Source: Schistocephalus solidus (taxonomy: Eukaryota > Platyhelminthes > Cestoda > Diphyllobothriidea > Diphyllobothriidae). From it: a DNA stretch of 64,000 nt. The notes beneath the pieces are model-generated. The model was given only the letters and a program-made list of their open reading frames with translations, had not been told where the DNA came from and ran no database searches. Location of the stretch: assembly GCA_017591395.1 (NCBI GenBank), contig WEDG01001406.1:62001-126000 (forward strand), written 5' to 3'. The position numbers and the translations under genes are program-made. Of this stretch, positions 12,124-22,759 are shown one piece after another. The stretch's first letter is position 1; every line of letters begins with the position of its first letter.

Positions 12124-12358
12124 TCCCAGTGAACTGGCTGAGATGTTTGACGTTTACGGCGGTGACCCTGTTACCGTTGAATATGTTCTGTCACTGCTTA
12201 CCTTTGTGGAGTCCGTCGGACCATGGGCACGGCGTGAAATTACGAAGAAACTCGACGCCGCAACATCGGGTCTTCACTCCCAAATGCTGGCATCCTTCCT
12301 AGCTGCCAAGAAGACCTCAGTCGAATCCACGAACTGGATGTCAACTGCCGGTCTAACT
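12124..12358 (+). CDS. exon of the same gene, folded helical segment (exon f)
   Basis: Acceptor tctacag ends at 12,123 and a GTGAGT donor starts at 12,359. The phase (2 in, 0 out) completes the Asp codon begun in the exon ending at 6,412. The peptide PSELAEMFDVYGGDPVTVEY continues into a segment with LLTFVESVGPWARREITKKL and ASFLAAKKTSVESTNW. It is free of low complexity, predicted helical by eye, and is the most characteristic part of the protein. I do not know its family. Confidence 0.8.
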
Positions 12359-12473
12359 GTGAGTTGGTATTATTTTAATTAGTCGTGGTGGTTTGTGAAC
12401 TTCACTTTTCTCTACTAACCACAGGCATGCGGCACCTTTTCGTGGCTGTGACCCGTTTTCTGTTCATTTTCAG

Positions 12474-12521
12474 AAGGCGGTCACGGTCTGCAAAGCGTAT
12501 GCGGGTTATCTGTTTGGCTAG
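12474..12521 (+). CDS. possible alternative terminal exon with in-frame stop (exon g)
   Basis: A good acceptor (ttcattttcag) ends at 12,473, directly in phase with exon f. The 15 codons KAVTVCKAYAGYLFG are followed by TAG at 12,519. If included, the protein would end here without the Ser/Thr-rich tail. If skipped, exon f joins 12,674 in phase 0. Alternatives are an unrecognised donor inside it or chance similarity of the acceptor. Confidence 0.3.
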   Translation, partial: KAVTVCKAYAGYLFG

Positions 12522-12673
12522 GAATATGAGATCAGTAAGCGCAAGCTAAAAACGCCGCTCTACTGTGGTGCGATTGTTGGTCTGTGTGAGTCGTTTCCGT
12601 TTAGAAAGCCTGTTTTTGGTTGAGCATTCATGGTTAATAGCAATGTTGGAAGACAGCTCATATTTCTTCGCAG

Positions 12674-12697
12674 GGCGCGTTAATTCACGCTAAACAG
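12674..12697 (+). CDS. 24-bp micro-exon (exon h)
   Basis: A ttcttcgcag acceptor ends at 12,673 and a GTAACC donor starts at 12,698. The eight codons GALIHAKQ are in phase 0 on both sides and bridge exon f and the last exon without a stop. It is short, so it could be chance. Confidence 0.4.
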
Positions 12698-12884
12698 GTA
12701 ACCGCGATGCAAAACCTGACTCGTGGGTTTATTACAAATTATGTCTGTTTGTCCTTCAACTTCACAGATTCAGTAGCAAATCAAAAACCATAGTGACAAA
12801 CCCATATACCTATTTTGCCGGTCGCAGTATACAGCACCAGTTTTCCGTGTGTTGGTCATCACGTTTTTTTTCTTTCGTTTTTAG

Positions 12885-14024
12885 ATTGATCCTCCCAAAT
12901 CAGTCACCCCACCAGCACCCAAGGTCACAAGTAGCAACGACAGCGACACTTCTGCTGCCCAATCCGTCTCCGTTTCTTGTCCCCTTGACTCGAATGCCGG
13001 TTCCACAGCAAGCATCCAGCCCCCTTCTAGCACCCACACAGTTCTCCACACTCGACAGACAGCAACTGTGCTGCCTCTTCAGCGCAGTGGACAGACCGAT
13101 ACCCAAAACACGTCGCAAGAGAACAATCATCCTTCGGTTTCCGTCCCCACGACGGTTTCGGTGCAGCCACACACTGGCCTTGTAGCAAACACTTTTCAAC
13201 TAGTCGAATCGACATCGCCGGTCGCCTGCAGCTCCAACTCAATACCACCAGACCCAGTAGGAGACATCAGCGTCTCACAATCCACCACCTTACCATTGAT
13301 GCCATCTACGGCTTCTACCGAGAATGCTTCAGCTCCGTCGAGTTTATTGGTTGTTGCTTGTCCTTCGGGGACAGAGCAGGCGAGTCATACCATGTCCTGC
13401 ACTGGTCTTCCACCCACCACATTGCCAGTTTCTTCCGCGGACCAACAGTATGAAATTTTGAGCCAGACAGAACCCCCTTCAGTCTCTGGTGCAGATAATA
13501 TGAAAAGCGCTATATTTGAGACACTGCATGCTGAGCATGGCTCCAGCTTAGCATCCGCCGATTTCTCGGATGATAATCCAGGCCAGCCGGAGCCTTTGTT
13601 AGTCCGCCCTTCATCGCCTTGCGCAGACTTGGATAATACTGAGCGACAACATGTCCATACTGCCCACCTCACCATTGATTGTGAAGAGGTCAACGTTCTC
13701 TCGGAACAAACCCTAGCCGTCGAAAAGCCTTTGCAACCAGTAGGAACAAAGGAAAAGCTCACAGAAGAGACAAGTGAGAAAGGTAAACAACTAGCCGTCC
13801 AAGGGCAGACTGTATTATTACGAAGGGATATTGTTGACCATGGTGCCGACGTGCTTCCCAGGCCCGCAAGCGCGCAAAGTTTGGCAAGTGGAAGGGAGCC
13901 TAAGGAGGAGGACGGAGGGAATGGACGCACTGGAAACCGCGAACGGAGTGTATCGGCACCGCCATCTCTAATAGACGAACTTGACAAGCATTACTCTTTG
14001 TCGGTCTTAACTGATCCGAACTAG
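12885..14024 (+). CDS. last exon: long Ser/Thr-rich C-terminal tail (exon i)
   Basis: A tttcgtttttag acceptor ends at 12,884. 380 codons then run in phase 0 from IDPPKSVTPPAPKVTSSNDS to a TAG stop at 14,022-14,024, closing with LDKHYSLSVLTDPN. The sequence is Ser/Thr/Pro/Gln-rich, without transmembrane segments, coiled coils or repeats I can identify, so probably disordered. Together, exons a-f, h and i give about 998 residues in the window. Pattern: two disordered blocks around a helical middle. It may be a scaffold or regulatory protein, but no function can be claimed. Confidence 0.75.
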   Translation: MDPPKSVTPPAPKVTSSNDSDTSAAQSVSVSCPLDSNAGSTASIQPPSSTHTVLHTRQTATVLPLQRSGQTDTQNTSQENNHPSVSVPTTVSVQPHTGLVANTFQLVESTSPVACSSNSIPPDPVGDISVSQSTTLPLMPSTASTENASAPSSLLVVACPSGTEQASHTMSCTGLPPTTLPVSSADQQYEILSQTEPPSVSGADNMKSAIFETLHAEHGSSLASADFSDDNPGQPEPLLVRPSSPCADLDNTERQHVHTAHLTIDCEEVNVLSEQTLAVEKPLQPVGTKEKLTEETSEKGKQLAVQGQTVLLRRDIVDHGADVLPRPASAQSLASGREPKEEDGGNGRTGNRERSVSAPPSLIDELDKHYSLSVLTDPN

Positions 14025-15666
14025 CGTATTGATTTGTACGTACTTTTTCTAACGGTTTGTGTATTTTTAAGGAAAATCTGATAACAAGCTCGAAGTAAAA
14101 ATTGTATAAAGCAAAAAAATAAGAGGGTTTTGGCTCCCTGATTGCGATCAGAAGTCACTGGAAACGCAGGTACTGACGGCGCACAAGTCAACACGACCAT
14201 TTTGAAGTTTGCTGCATCAGGCCTATGCAACTTGCACGTAATCGTGGGACAAGTCATCTACGTTCTTGGTGTAATTATTGCTCGATCCGGGTTAGTGTAA
14301 TCAGGGGGTGAGTAGTTGTCGTCGGTGTAGGTTGGGACAGTGGAGGAGGAAGCAGATATAACGTGCGCGAAGTTCAGTCGGCACCAACCAAACGGACGAG
14401 CATAATGGAGATATGACTTTGGGTCTGGAGGTGTCAGAGGGTGAATTGTGTTTGGTAGCACAGTCCAAACCAGAAGCACAAAATAAAATTTAAAAAGGGT
14501 TAATGGAGACCCAACTCACGAAAATGAAGGTCCAAGTTTTTCTCGATGAAGTTATGAACAATTCGAACCTTCTGATCCGACTGACGTCCCCTAGGTTTTG
14601 CGGCATACAACAATCCACAAACGTGAACTGCAAAGTAGGTGGCCGAATCACTTAGACTGTCTTAACACCAAGTAGCAACAGAACATCGTCTAGTCCATAG
14701 ATCCAATAAGAAAGGTGAGTTTCGAAGGGTTAACGTTAGAAATACGGTTTAGATTTGGGTTAGTATCAGGGTTTGGACATGGAAATAGACACCCTTTCTG
14801 AAATTTAGCTAAGTGCCACCTGTATTACTGAGGGGACGTTTCTATTTCCATGCCCTCCCTGGTATCATATAAACTGTCTCCATCAAATAATTAATTAATC
14901 CCAACATCTAATTTTCATGAAGATCTGACCAATGGACTTAATTCGTCTGGATTCTGTTTTTGTGCATGCATACCAAACAACCAATTTAGGGTTAATTTTG
15001 TTAAAATATCCATCTTTGTCTCTCAGATAAGAATATGTTGCATTCCACGACCTTTGGGATGTAAAATTACACTTTTCTTGGAGCAAGAAAAATTGGTCGG
15101 GCGCCTATCCAAGTTGATTCGTGACTATCATTGTGCTCGAACTGATCGTTTCATTCAAAGCCCATCTCCAGCACAATCGTGGCTCATCAGGTTGACGGCG
15201 ACCACTGATTGGATATAAAATCAAGCGATTTCAATCATCTATAGGGTGCTGGCCAAACACTTCAATTTCCTGCGACCAGCTCTTTACGACCTCAAAATCC
15301 TATGAAAGCAGCATTGTTCCGATTCCGATTATAAATCATCCGAAACGCCTGTGGTAGACCAATCGGCAAATATATAACATTTTGTGAGGCGAGTTAGCTT
15401 GCAAATGATACAGGCAGAAATAAACTTAGTTGTTAACAGCGAAGTCTACACAATGGCTGTGGGTACTTCACGAAAAGGGAGAGGAGGATAACTGGCGCCC
15501 TAAGAAGGAGGGTGAAAGGTGACTTTTTGAACTAATAAATCTGCATAGCAAAGATCTATTGATGTGAAAAACGTAAGCTAACACAAACGTTCTCTGAAGG
15601 TGTCATCAAATTAGTTCGAATTTTGAGTAAGCAGTCATATATGATAAGAAATCAACTTACTTATAT
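14025..15666. other. intergenic region between convergent genes
   Basis: Contains the 3' UTRs of both convergent genes. Short frames at 14,021-14,479 and 14,895-15,086 have no support. I see no repeat shared with the rest of the window. Confidence 0.5.
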
Positions 15667-16499
15667 TCAATCAACGGAGACTTTGACGCCCTTGGACGAC
15701 AGTTCTGGCACCAAAGAGCATAGACGTCCATATAAACGCTCAAAGTATCGGACTCTAGATAACCTTGCGTGCGCAGACTCCCAACGAGAGCATTTTATGT
15801 ATTCCATGAGGAGGTTCATCTCCTCCGTGCGCCGCTGGATGATATGTGCACATAGGGATTCTAGGTCCTTTACAAGGTTTCCATTAGGTGCGTCTGACTT
15901 GGCGATCAACGTTAGCTCTTCAAGTTTTTCACTGAGCTCCATTATCTCAAGGAGGAACTCTTTATCGACGGAATCGGCCTCCTTCTCGGGAGCAGGACTT
16001 CCTTGAAGGGATAGGATGTATTCGGCTCGTGAGATAGGATCCACCAGGATTTTGTACGCCTCATTTACCTTGGCCGAGAGATCAGCAGCTATGACCTGTT
16101 CATCCTTTGATGAACAAAAAGGGTGTATAGGCAAAAGCAACAAAGAGGAAAGATTACCTTGACAAGGCGCATAAGGCGGTCAGGGTGAAAAGTTTTTTGA
16201 AGAGAACGCTTTTTGCGCGCCAACTCCTGCGTATCAATATCCATTTTAGGCTCCGATAATCCGAAAATAGTAAAGAAATTCCAGTGCGGGTTAAGTTTTT
16301 GGACTTTCCCACACAAACAGAAAAAGTTCTGACAGTCTACTGGTCGTGAACAATTCCAACAGATGCGACCGCAGTCATGCTTCGGGGGTGATGTGCTCGA
16401 AAAACCTCGAGGGTAGTGTATACAGGTATCTTGTGGGATCATCGGAGAATTGAAAATGGTTCTTGTGCACTGCACTATTCCTCTCCTTATAAATGACAT
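15667..16499 (-). CDS. HSCB: Fe-S cluster co-chaperone HscB, mitochondrial (two exons)
   Basis: HSCB is the J-type co-chaperone that delivers ISCU-bound Fe-S clusters to mitochondrial HSPA9. Exon 1 is 16,499-16,158 and exon 2 is 16,104-15,667, joined in phase 0 across a 53-bp GT-AG intron; total 259 residues (human HSCB is about 235). The start MSFIRRGIVQCTRTIF at 16,499 gives an Arg-rich amphipathic mitochondrial presequence; an upstream in-frame Met (16,559) is possible but would spoil it. Residues 47-50 (CWNC) and 61-63 (CLC) form the metazoan N-terminal zinc motif. HPD at 105-107 is the J-domain signature. Exon 2 carries VNEAYKILVDPISRAEYIL and FLLEIMELSEKLEEL, the HscB C-terminal helical domain that binds ISCU. 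Nothing looks broken. Confidence 0.93.
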
Positions 16500-16979
16500 C
16501 AGAAGAAAGACTAAAACGATGTTGTGCGACGTAATCCAGTCTTTATGAAAGAAACACAAAATTATGCATATATGTTGTAGTAAGTCTAAAACAAAAAATC
16601 AGATTGCAGAAAATAATACAAAAGAACAATGGGTTTCATCCAGAATCCCATAGAGGCTTGGTTCAGTAAAACTGTGACAAAGTAAGTGAAAAAGTAGTCC
16701 AGCGGTAAAAACTTGAGGACGGCAGGAGGCAAATTCGGTGTCTGCTGCTGGCGAAGAGAGCAGTTCGTGTCCTCCAGATCCACCGCAGCTGATCACCGCA
16801 CATAGAGGTATTATAAGTAACAATGGAGATCGGTGCGGTCATCCATGAGTACTAGTATGCCCCCTAAACGAGCCGTGTGATAAATGCGCTAGACCAACAC
16901 ATGGATGATCTCCCATAACAAATGCCGAATATATGGTGTGCTCTTGCCGAACGTAGTCATGCGTAGGTGCCGGCTCATG
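16500..16979. other. HSCB upstream region
   Basis: Presumed promoter and 5' UTR side of HSCB on the minus strand. No clear core promoter element was identified. Small minus-strand frames at 16,586-16,823 look like chance. Confidence 0.3.
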
Positions 16980-17225
16980 CCGCACCACTTATTGTTGCCA
17001 TTTATTGCTATGGTGGGGTACAATTCATCTGCGCCCAACCCCGCCGCTCTCTTCTTAAGTATGTGTTGACAGTGAGCACAGGCAGGTAAGGGAAGATAGG
17101 GCGGTAGATTCTGTGTAAGTTTATGATCTCTTAAAACTAATTCACGCGCAATTCACCGTCCCTGTGCCATCCTTTTGTGGAGCACACGGTGGACATCGTC
17201 AGATTACGACGGTCGAACTGACCGA
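16980..17225 (+). mobile_element. RTE-family 3' UTR remnant
   Basis: Third copy of the RTE 3' end. The block acttaaaactaattcacgcgcaa, read allowing one or two changes, followed by (t)caccgtccctg and then a (g)gagcacacggtggac segment, matches the reverse complement of 58,380-58,290. Similarity ends at gacggtcgaactg (17,209-17,221), the same end point as in the other two copies. Confidence 0.65.
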
Positions 17226-19400
17226 TAACTAGAAGCAGGTACAGGTTTTAGTGCATTCTGGCTGTGCGGGAAATTTCCCTATGTAAGAAGTTATAGTTTA
17301 CCCACAGGCAAGATTAAGAGATTTAATTTGGTTTAGAAGGAATATTACAGTATGAACTACCTTTCACTCTGTTCGCTGGGTATATGCTACCGCACTGTAA
17401 TGTAGTGACATCGCTACTGAGAAGGTACACCACTGAAAGCAAATACTGTTGGCAGCGTAATGTCGCCGGTTAAATACGCCCGAAATTCGACAGTTTTATG
17501 AAGGCACAGTGACCGGCAGACGGAAAATTCTTTCTATTTACAAGCACCGAAGCCTTAGGGGACGGTAAGTACGGGCAGCCAGTTGTGAGGCTATTTCTCT
17601 AAACAAATCATGCCTCGAACGGCCTATCTCAGCACCGTATGGGGAGAACGAACGGCCACCTTCGTAGAGATATTTATGGTCTAGTTCACAGACGAGGTAA
17701 CATTGCTTCTGACATTGCACAGATGCAACAGGCAGACGCGTAGCCTACTTGCGTCATTCGTACATGAAATTATCGTTGGAATTCATTCCAGGTTCTCCCA
17801 ACTAAGACCTTTTTATGCAGACGTCTTTCAACCATGAGACGCTGATCATAAATCTGACCGCTACCAGCTGGAAGAAGCATTTAAAGGCACCTTCAGGAAG
17901 GCACACGATCGCCTTCATAAGAAATGCAATCGATGTATTGGTAGCACCTACTTCACGCATGTACTAATATTAGCATATGTCTGGCTAAGACAGGGATATC
18001 TAAGAGGACGCCTCGTCTAAAGCTTCATAGTATTTTTGGCCTTCATGTTAGACAAAATTAATAAATTTTCCGATTTTAAGTCAAACTCAGCACGTACTTG
18101 AGTACTTTCAATGACCACATACATGAGAGCCTGAGATAGGACAGCTTTCCAGGAGATGAAAGGTCAGATTGTCTATCAAATTGCAACAGGGCTTGCCTTT
18201 TAACAAGACGCGAGTTACGTGTGAAATATAGTCGTCAAATTACAGGTTCTTCTATTATGACAAACACCCATAATAGATCATCACGGATGATCTGTGTCCA
18301 ACCTTACATTCAGATATAAAATTGAAAGCAATAAAGATCACACATTAGAGCCGTTAGTTTACTAATGCCTATCCTTATTTACATGGTTGTTCTTTTTAGT
18401 CCTGCCCTCCACCGAATACCTGAACAGGTAAATAAATGCATTTTCCCGTCAGCTCACCATAATAGTTTCTTTTAGGCATTTTGTACCTCACAATTAAGCC
18501 CTACTTTGACGCAGTTAGCAACTTTTCTTTGCATGCATCTTTAACGTAATTCATAAGCGCATACATCGGATTTTGCGTTAAGAAAAGTTCTTGTGCAACT
18601 TTATCTTTGTACACTTCGTACTTCGTAGTGAAATTTATTAAGTTAAATTGTGCATTTACATGCATATTTTACACTACGCAAGTGAGACTTCCGATTTCTT
18701 CTTGGGAGTTACCTATGGCGGGCAAAGACGGTCACAATGTGCTGTGATTGGAATATGGGGAACCCCCTCAGGTGGGAAAATAGTAGGTGAATGATGCAAC
18801 CCCATCACGATTTAACTCATAGATTTGTGCTGCTAATGCAGGGTTAAATAGAGGCTTGTAGCATGCTCTGCTCCTGACATGTAACTGGATGCTCTACCAT
18901 ATATTCGGGTCTGAAGGACAGTTCGATTCGCCAGACAACGTATGCACGCGAACTTTAACTCACAATGCAAGCGAAAAACTTCCTGATCCGGTACAATGAA
19001 GCTGATAGGAGGAGAGGCTGGATTTTAACAGTGTAACCTGAACACCAACTAGGACCAAAACTCCTTTACAACCGATTTATGAAGAAACAAATACAGTCCA
19101 ATACAGTAAAACACAATCGGTCAGACATCAATATATGTCTAAATTTGACATAAAAAGCGAAGATTAAAAAAATAATAATAATTAAGTTTACAGGCGCGAT
19201 GATAAGCATCAGCAAAAACAGAAACATATCCTACTTTATACCGACGATTCTGCAGATGCTTAGAGCTAGTATCCGTAACGAATTAACCTGTTCCTTATCC
19301 TGGCAGATCAACTCAATCACAGAATAGAAGCGTTTCTGAACATAAAAATGTACTCTACGTTACACGTGCGTAATATTTTTAAAAAATACATATTTTTTTA
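17226..19400. other. no supported feature
   Basis: AT-rich sequence with scattered stops in all frames. No exon, repeat or RNA gene recognised. Confidence 0.5.
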
Positions 19401-19404
19401 ATTT

Positions 19405-20475
19405 TGTTGCAGTTGCTTTTACCTCTACAACAATGTGTTCTGGGATGCATTTTGTTTCTGATATATGTGAGCAGCTGTCCTTATTGTCTGACATCCGAGA
19501 AGGTAGTTTTCGCTAAGGATCTGGAGTTATATAATTCAACTGCGAAGCCGGAGGAGGCACAGAGCTTACAAAATAACTTGGAACCCTTGCAAATATAGTG
19601 TGATGAGTGGCTACTTAACCTTCTTTGATAAAATTCCGTCATCTGACTATGGTTTAGTTACAGAAGGGTGATGAAGGTTAAATATCGGTACTTTATCAAC
19701 GGTCATCAACTTGAGCAGGTAAACGAATCAAATGACTTGGTTGTGCGGATGATGCCCAGTCTCAAACTATCGTCTCACTGTGTATCCTTGGAGCGATCAG
19801 GAGATCCTTCGTTAATTTTGACAAATAACTTTTTAGTCGCATGTTAAGAACATTCGTCAGGCCAGTATTTGAATATTGCATTCAGGCATGGCACCCCTTG
19901 ATGTAGCAAGATTGCACTCTAATGGGGAAATTTCAATGAATTTCGAAGAAACTACTCAGTGGATTATAGTGCCTACCCTATGAGGGCCGACTATAAAGGC
20001 TTAAATTTTCCTCTATTTTATAGTTAACACATAGGGTACATGATCATAATCTGTTATATTGTCAGAGGAATTCAGTTTACTCTTCCTATGATTGATTTTT
20101 AATTGGCAAAACCGAGAATCCTCTGAGGTCACCAGTATAAACGGAGGACAGACTTCACCAGACTTGAAGTGCCGGCGAACTTCTCTTCCCGCCAGGGATT
20201 AATGATTGGAAAAACTGCCTAGTGCGATTGTTCTGTCTGAAAGCGTTGCGATCTTTAAATAAGACTTGATTACATTTTACTTTCTGGCCGTATGCTTTAT
20301 CAACATCAATGAATGATACAATGTATATATACTCCTGTGTAAAATATGCATACTTCGCAAGTGTTTATCTGGAAATAAGTTTTTCAATGGCTCAGCTTAT
20401 CACGGAATTATAGTGAAATAAAACCTCTCCTGAAACACGAAAAAACTTCGTAGTTCAGTTCAGTTCAGTATAGTT
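19405..20475 (+). mobile_element. family C LINE, 5'-truncated 3' part
   Basis: Starts inside RT just before motif C: LGCILFLIYVSSCPYCLTSE corresponds to LGPILFLIYVNDCLDCLTCE in the copy at 28 kb, and the catalytic ADD has become AKD at about 19,513. Downstream blocks across several frameshifts match the same copy through the RT thumb and C-terminal region. It ends in a short tandem tail (agttcagttcagttcag) near 20,455-20,470. Not functional. Confidence 0.75.
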
Positions 20476-20499
20476 GATGAAAATTGTCTTTTGTCTTTA

Positions 20500-20832
20500 A
20501 AGTCCTTATTTCTCACATCAAAAACTATCAAGAAATGGAAGCAATGTAAAGAAATTGCAGTCAAGTGAATGTAAACGGTGCACATTGTACACTGATATCG
20601 TAAGATAAGGCAGTCACATAGTCAATTTGCTGCTGTAGCCTATGTAATTGAAGCCAATGTTTAAATTTCTCTACAGATTGAGCCATTTCAATCGCCTTGG
20701 GTAGGTTATTCCACAGCTCCACGACAACGTTTGAGAAAAAATGCTTCCACAAATTCAATCTTCCTTGATGCATGCGTATTTTAAAGGGATACCCTCGGAT
20801 CATATATGTTGTGGCGAGTTTGAAAAAGTCAT
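20500..20832 (-). mobile_element. 3' end of another CR1-like LINE (C-terminal RT fragment)
   Basis: An 80-codon minus-strand frame (20,561-20,803) begins MIRGYPFKIRMHQGRLNLWK and contains FFSNVVVELWNNLPKAIEMA. This is the conserved end of CR1/Jockey ORF2, of the form RGH.(F/K)L...R...FFS.RVV..WN.LP. It is not clearly any of families A-D. It abuts the tail of the family B copy at 20,835. Confidence 0.65.
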
Positions 20833-20834
20833 TT

Positions 20835-21200
20835 AGAAGTTAGAATTTATATTTGTTTAGCGTTAACAAGGCACTGTCTAAACAAAAATTATGACCGAAA
20901 TACAATTATGACAATGTATGCAGATAAAATGTACAAATATTTAATAATGTAGGCAGAACTTTTCCTTTTATGCCAAAAGGTAGCGATGTTTTGAAATTAA
21001 TAGTGAACTAGAAAATTGGCAGTGAAAAAAACCCTACCTTAATAATGGAGGCCTCCATTTTCGAAAAGAGAGTAGGAAAAAAACTGCTAAGGAAAATAAG
21101 GTAAGGTGGTAGAGTAGCGTAATACTGCAGTAGCATTTCAGAATGAGATAATGAAAGGTCAATATGGTTCGTTCTCGATCACTGTGGCGCATGAAACTGT
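20835..21200 (-). mobile_element. 3' UTR end of the older, minus-strand family B copy
   Basis: The reverse complement matches 24,950-25,300, the 3' UTR of the plus-strand B copy: tttcattatctcattctgaa, gctactgcagtatta, the shared hairpin (21,020-21,087), and the end aaatataaattcta before 20,835. Similarity stops near 21,200, at gaaac, exactly where the missing neighbour continues at 25,312. Confidence 0.75.
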
Positions 21201-21852
21201 AGCTAAAGCAAGCCCACGGCCCTCCGGATCGACAGGAATTTCGATTCCAGCTGAATCTTCACCCGTTAACCTTGTTTCTGGTTTGAGGGAAATTGTGTCA
21301 ACTCCACTTCTTTCTCATCCCAAGCAAACCATGCCGGCTATACCTGCCAAATCTACTAACCCTAAGAAAACTCCTAGTAAATCTAAATCTGTGGCTAATC
21401 CAGGCTTTAAGATCAGCAATGGCATTACCGATGGGAAACCTGCTAACCCGTCAGCATCTACAACAGCTGCGAACGCTAACGTTAGCATCTTTCCCAACCC
21501 AAAAATTGTCCGAAATCCACAAATATTTAACGCTTCTAATTATGCTACCAGTTTTTCGAAATCAATTATTCCTTTTTTTCAAATACACGTTTTTCCGCCA
21601 ATTTTTTTGCTAACGTCCCTCAAAAATCTCATTTCTATGCCACCTCCTATCTTTCAAACGCCACAATATAGCCTTCCCTTCCAAGGTTTTCATCCAAATA
21701 TGCCGCTGTACAATAATCTCAGTTCTCTTAACAGTAACATTTCGACAAATTGTAGACCAGAGCAATTTTTGTTTCCCACCTTTCGTTTCTTCTTTCCAGT
21801 TTTCTTCTCCGCCACCAAATTATCCTTTTTTTATAAATACTGATGAGCGTAA

Positions 21853-22560
21853 CCTGCCGCTCAGGAATACGCTCAGCTTAGTTTCACTCAATGCGAGGTC
21901 AGTTGTAAATAAGATGGCTGAGCTTAGAACAGTAGCCTTTGAGCTTGATCCAGTTGTGCTGTGCATCACTGAATCCTGGGCTCACTCTCTTATTTCTGAC
22001 TCGACGCTTGCTATAGATAATTTCAATTTGTACCGACAAGACCGCGCTGAAAAAAACGTGGCGGTGGTTGCCTCCTTTATATTAAGTCATCCTTTGTACA
22101 TTTCCCTTTTCATCTGAACATTTCGTCTTTTTCTGGAAATGTATGCTTTGCTTCAGTCATCCTCCCGCACAATAAAAAAAGCGGTAATTGGCTGTGTCTA
22201 TAATCCTCCGTGTTATTCTGGCAATGAAAGCGAGCTCTGTGAACTATTTGAAAAAGTTGCAGACACTCAGTTTGATGTCAAAATAATCGTAGGCGATTTT
22301 AATCTGCCAGACATTGACTGGCAGGCCAATTCCTCTCCGCCTAAACATCAGAAATTGGTCGATACTATTAACTTTTACAAACATGTCCCAACTGGTCAGA
22401 TCAGGTACTAGAAATGACAACATTTTAGATTTAATTTTTTTACAAACGATGTTCACCCTCTCTTTATGAATTTCCATCATGATCTATTTACAAGTGATCA
22501 TGCAATAATTCACTGTTGTTTTCCAATTCCCCTTCTTACGAAGCCTGAGGTTAAAATGCA
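21853..22560 (+). pseudogene. family B AP-endonuclease domain (frameshifted)
   Basis: Segments AELRTVAFELDPVVLCITES and SWAHSLISDSTLAIDNFNLY are the N-terminal EN motif (the E of the TES motif is catalytic in this nuclease class). A later frame has GCVYNPPCYSGNE and IIVGDFNLPDIDW, the GDFN motif. A frameshift near 22,080 separates the two. The minus-strand relative at 26,298-26,585 preserves the same start. Confidence 0.8.
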
Positions 22561-22759
22561 ATAACCTCGACTTTGCTAACATAAACCATGAAGCAGTAAA
22601 TAATTTCGTAAGCACTCTAGATTGGCATAGCATATTCTCAATCAACGATCTAAACTTTTTTCCGTGAGCTATTGCAGAGCCTCACAGAAAAAAATCCAGG
22701 CTTTTATCCCGTTTAAGATTTTTAATTCACATTCAGCTTCTTCTACTGTTCCGCATTTT

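Noticed and set aside
11715..12302. 195-codon plus frame
   Set aside because: Overlaps the supported exon at 12,124 in another frame, no motif, composition like intron.
13385..13987. 200-codon minus frame opposite the last exon
   Set aside because: Shadow of the Ser/Thr-rich coding exon; no features of its own.
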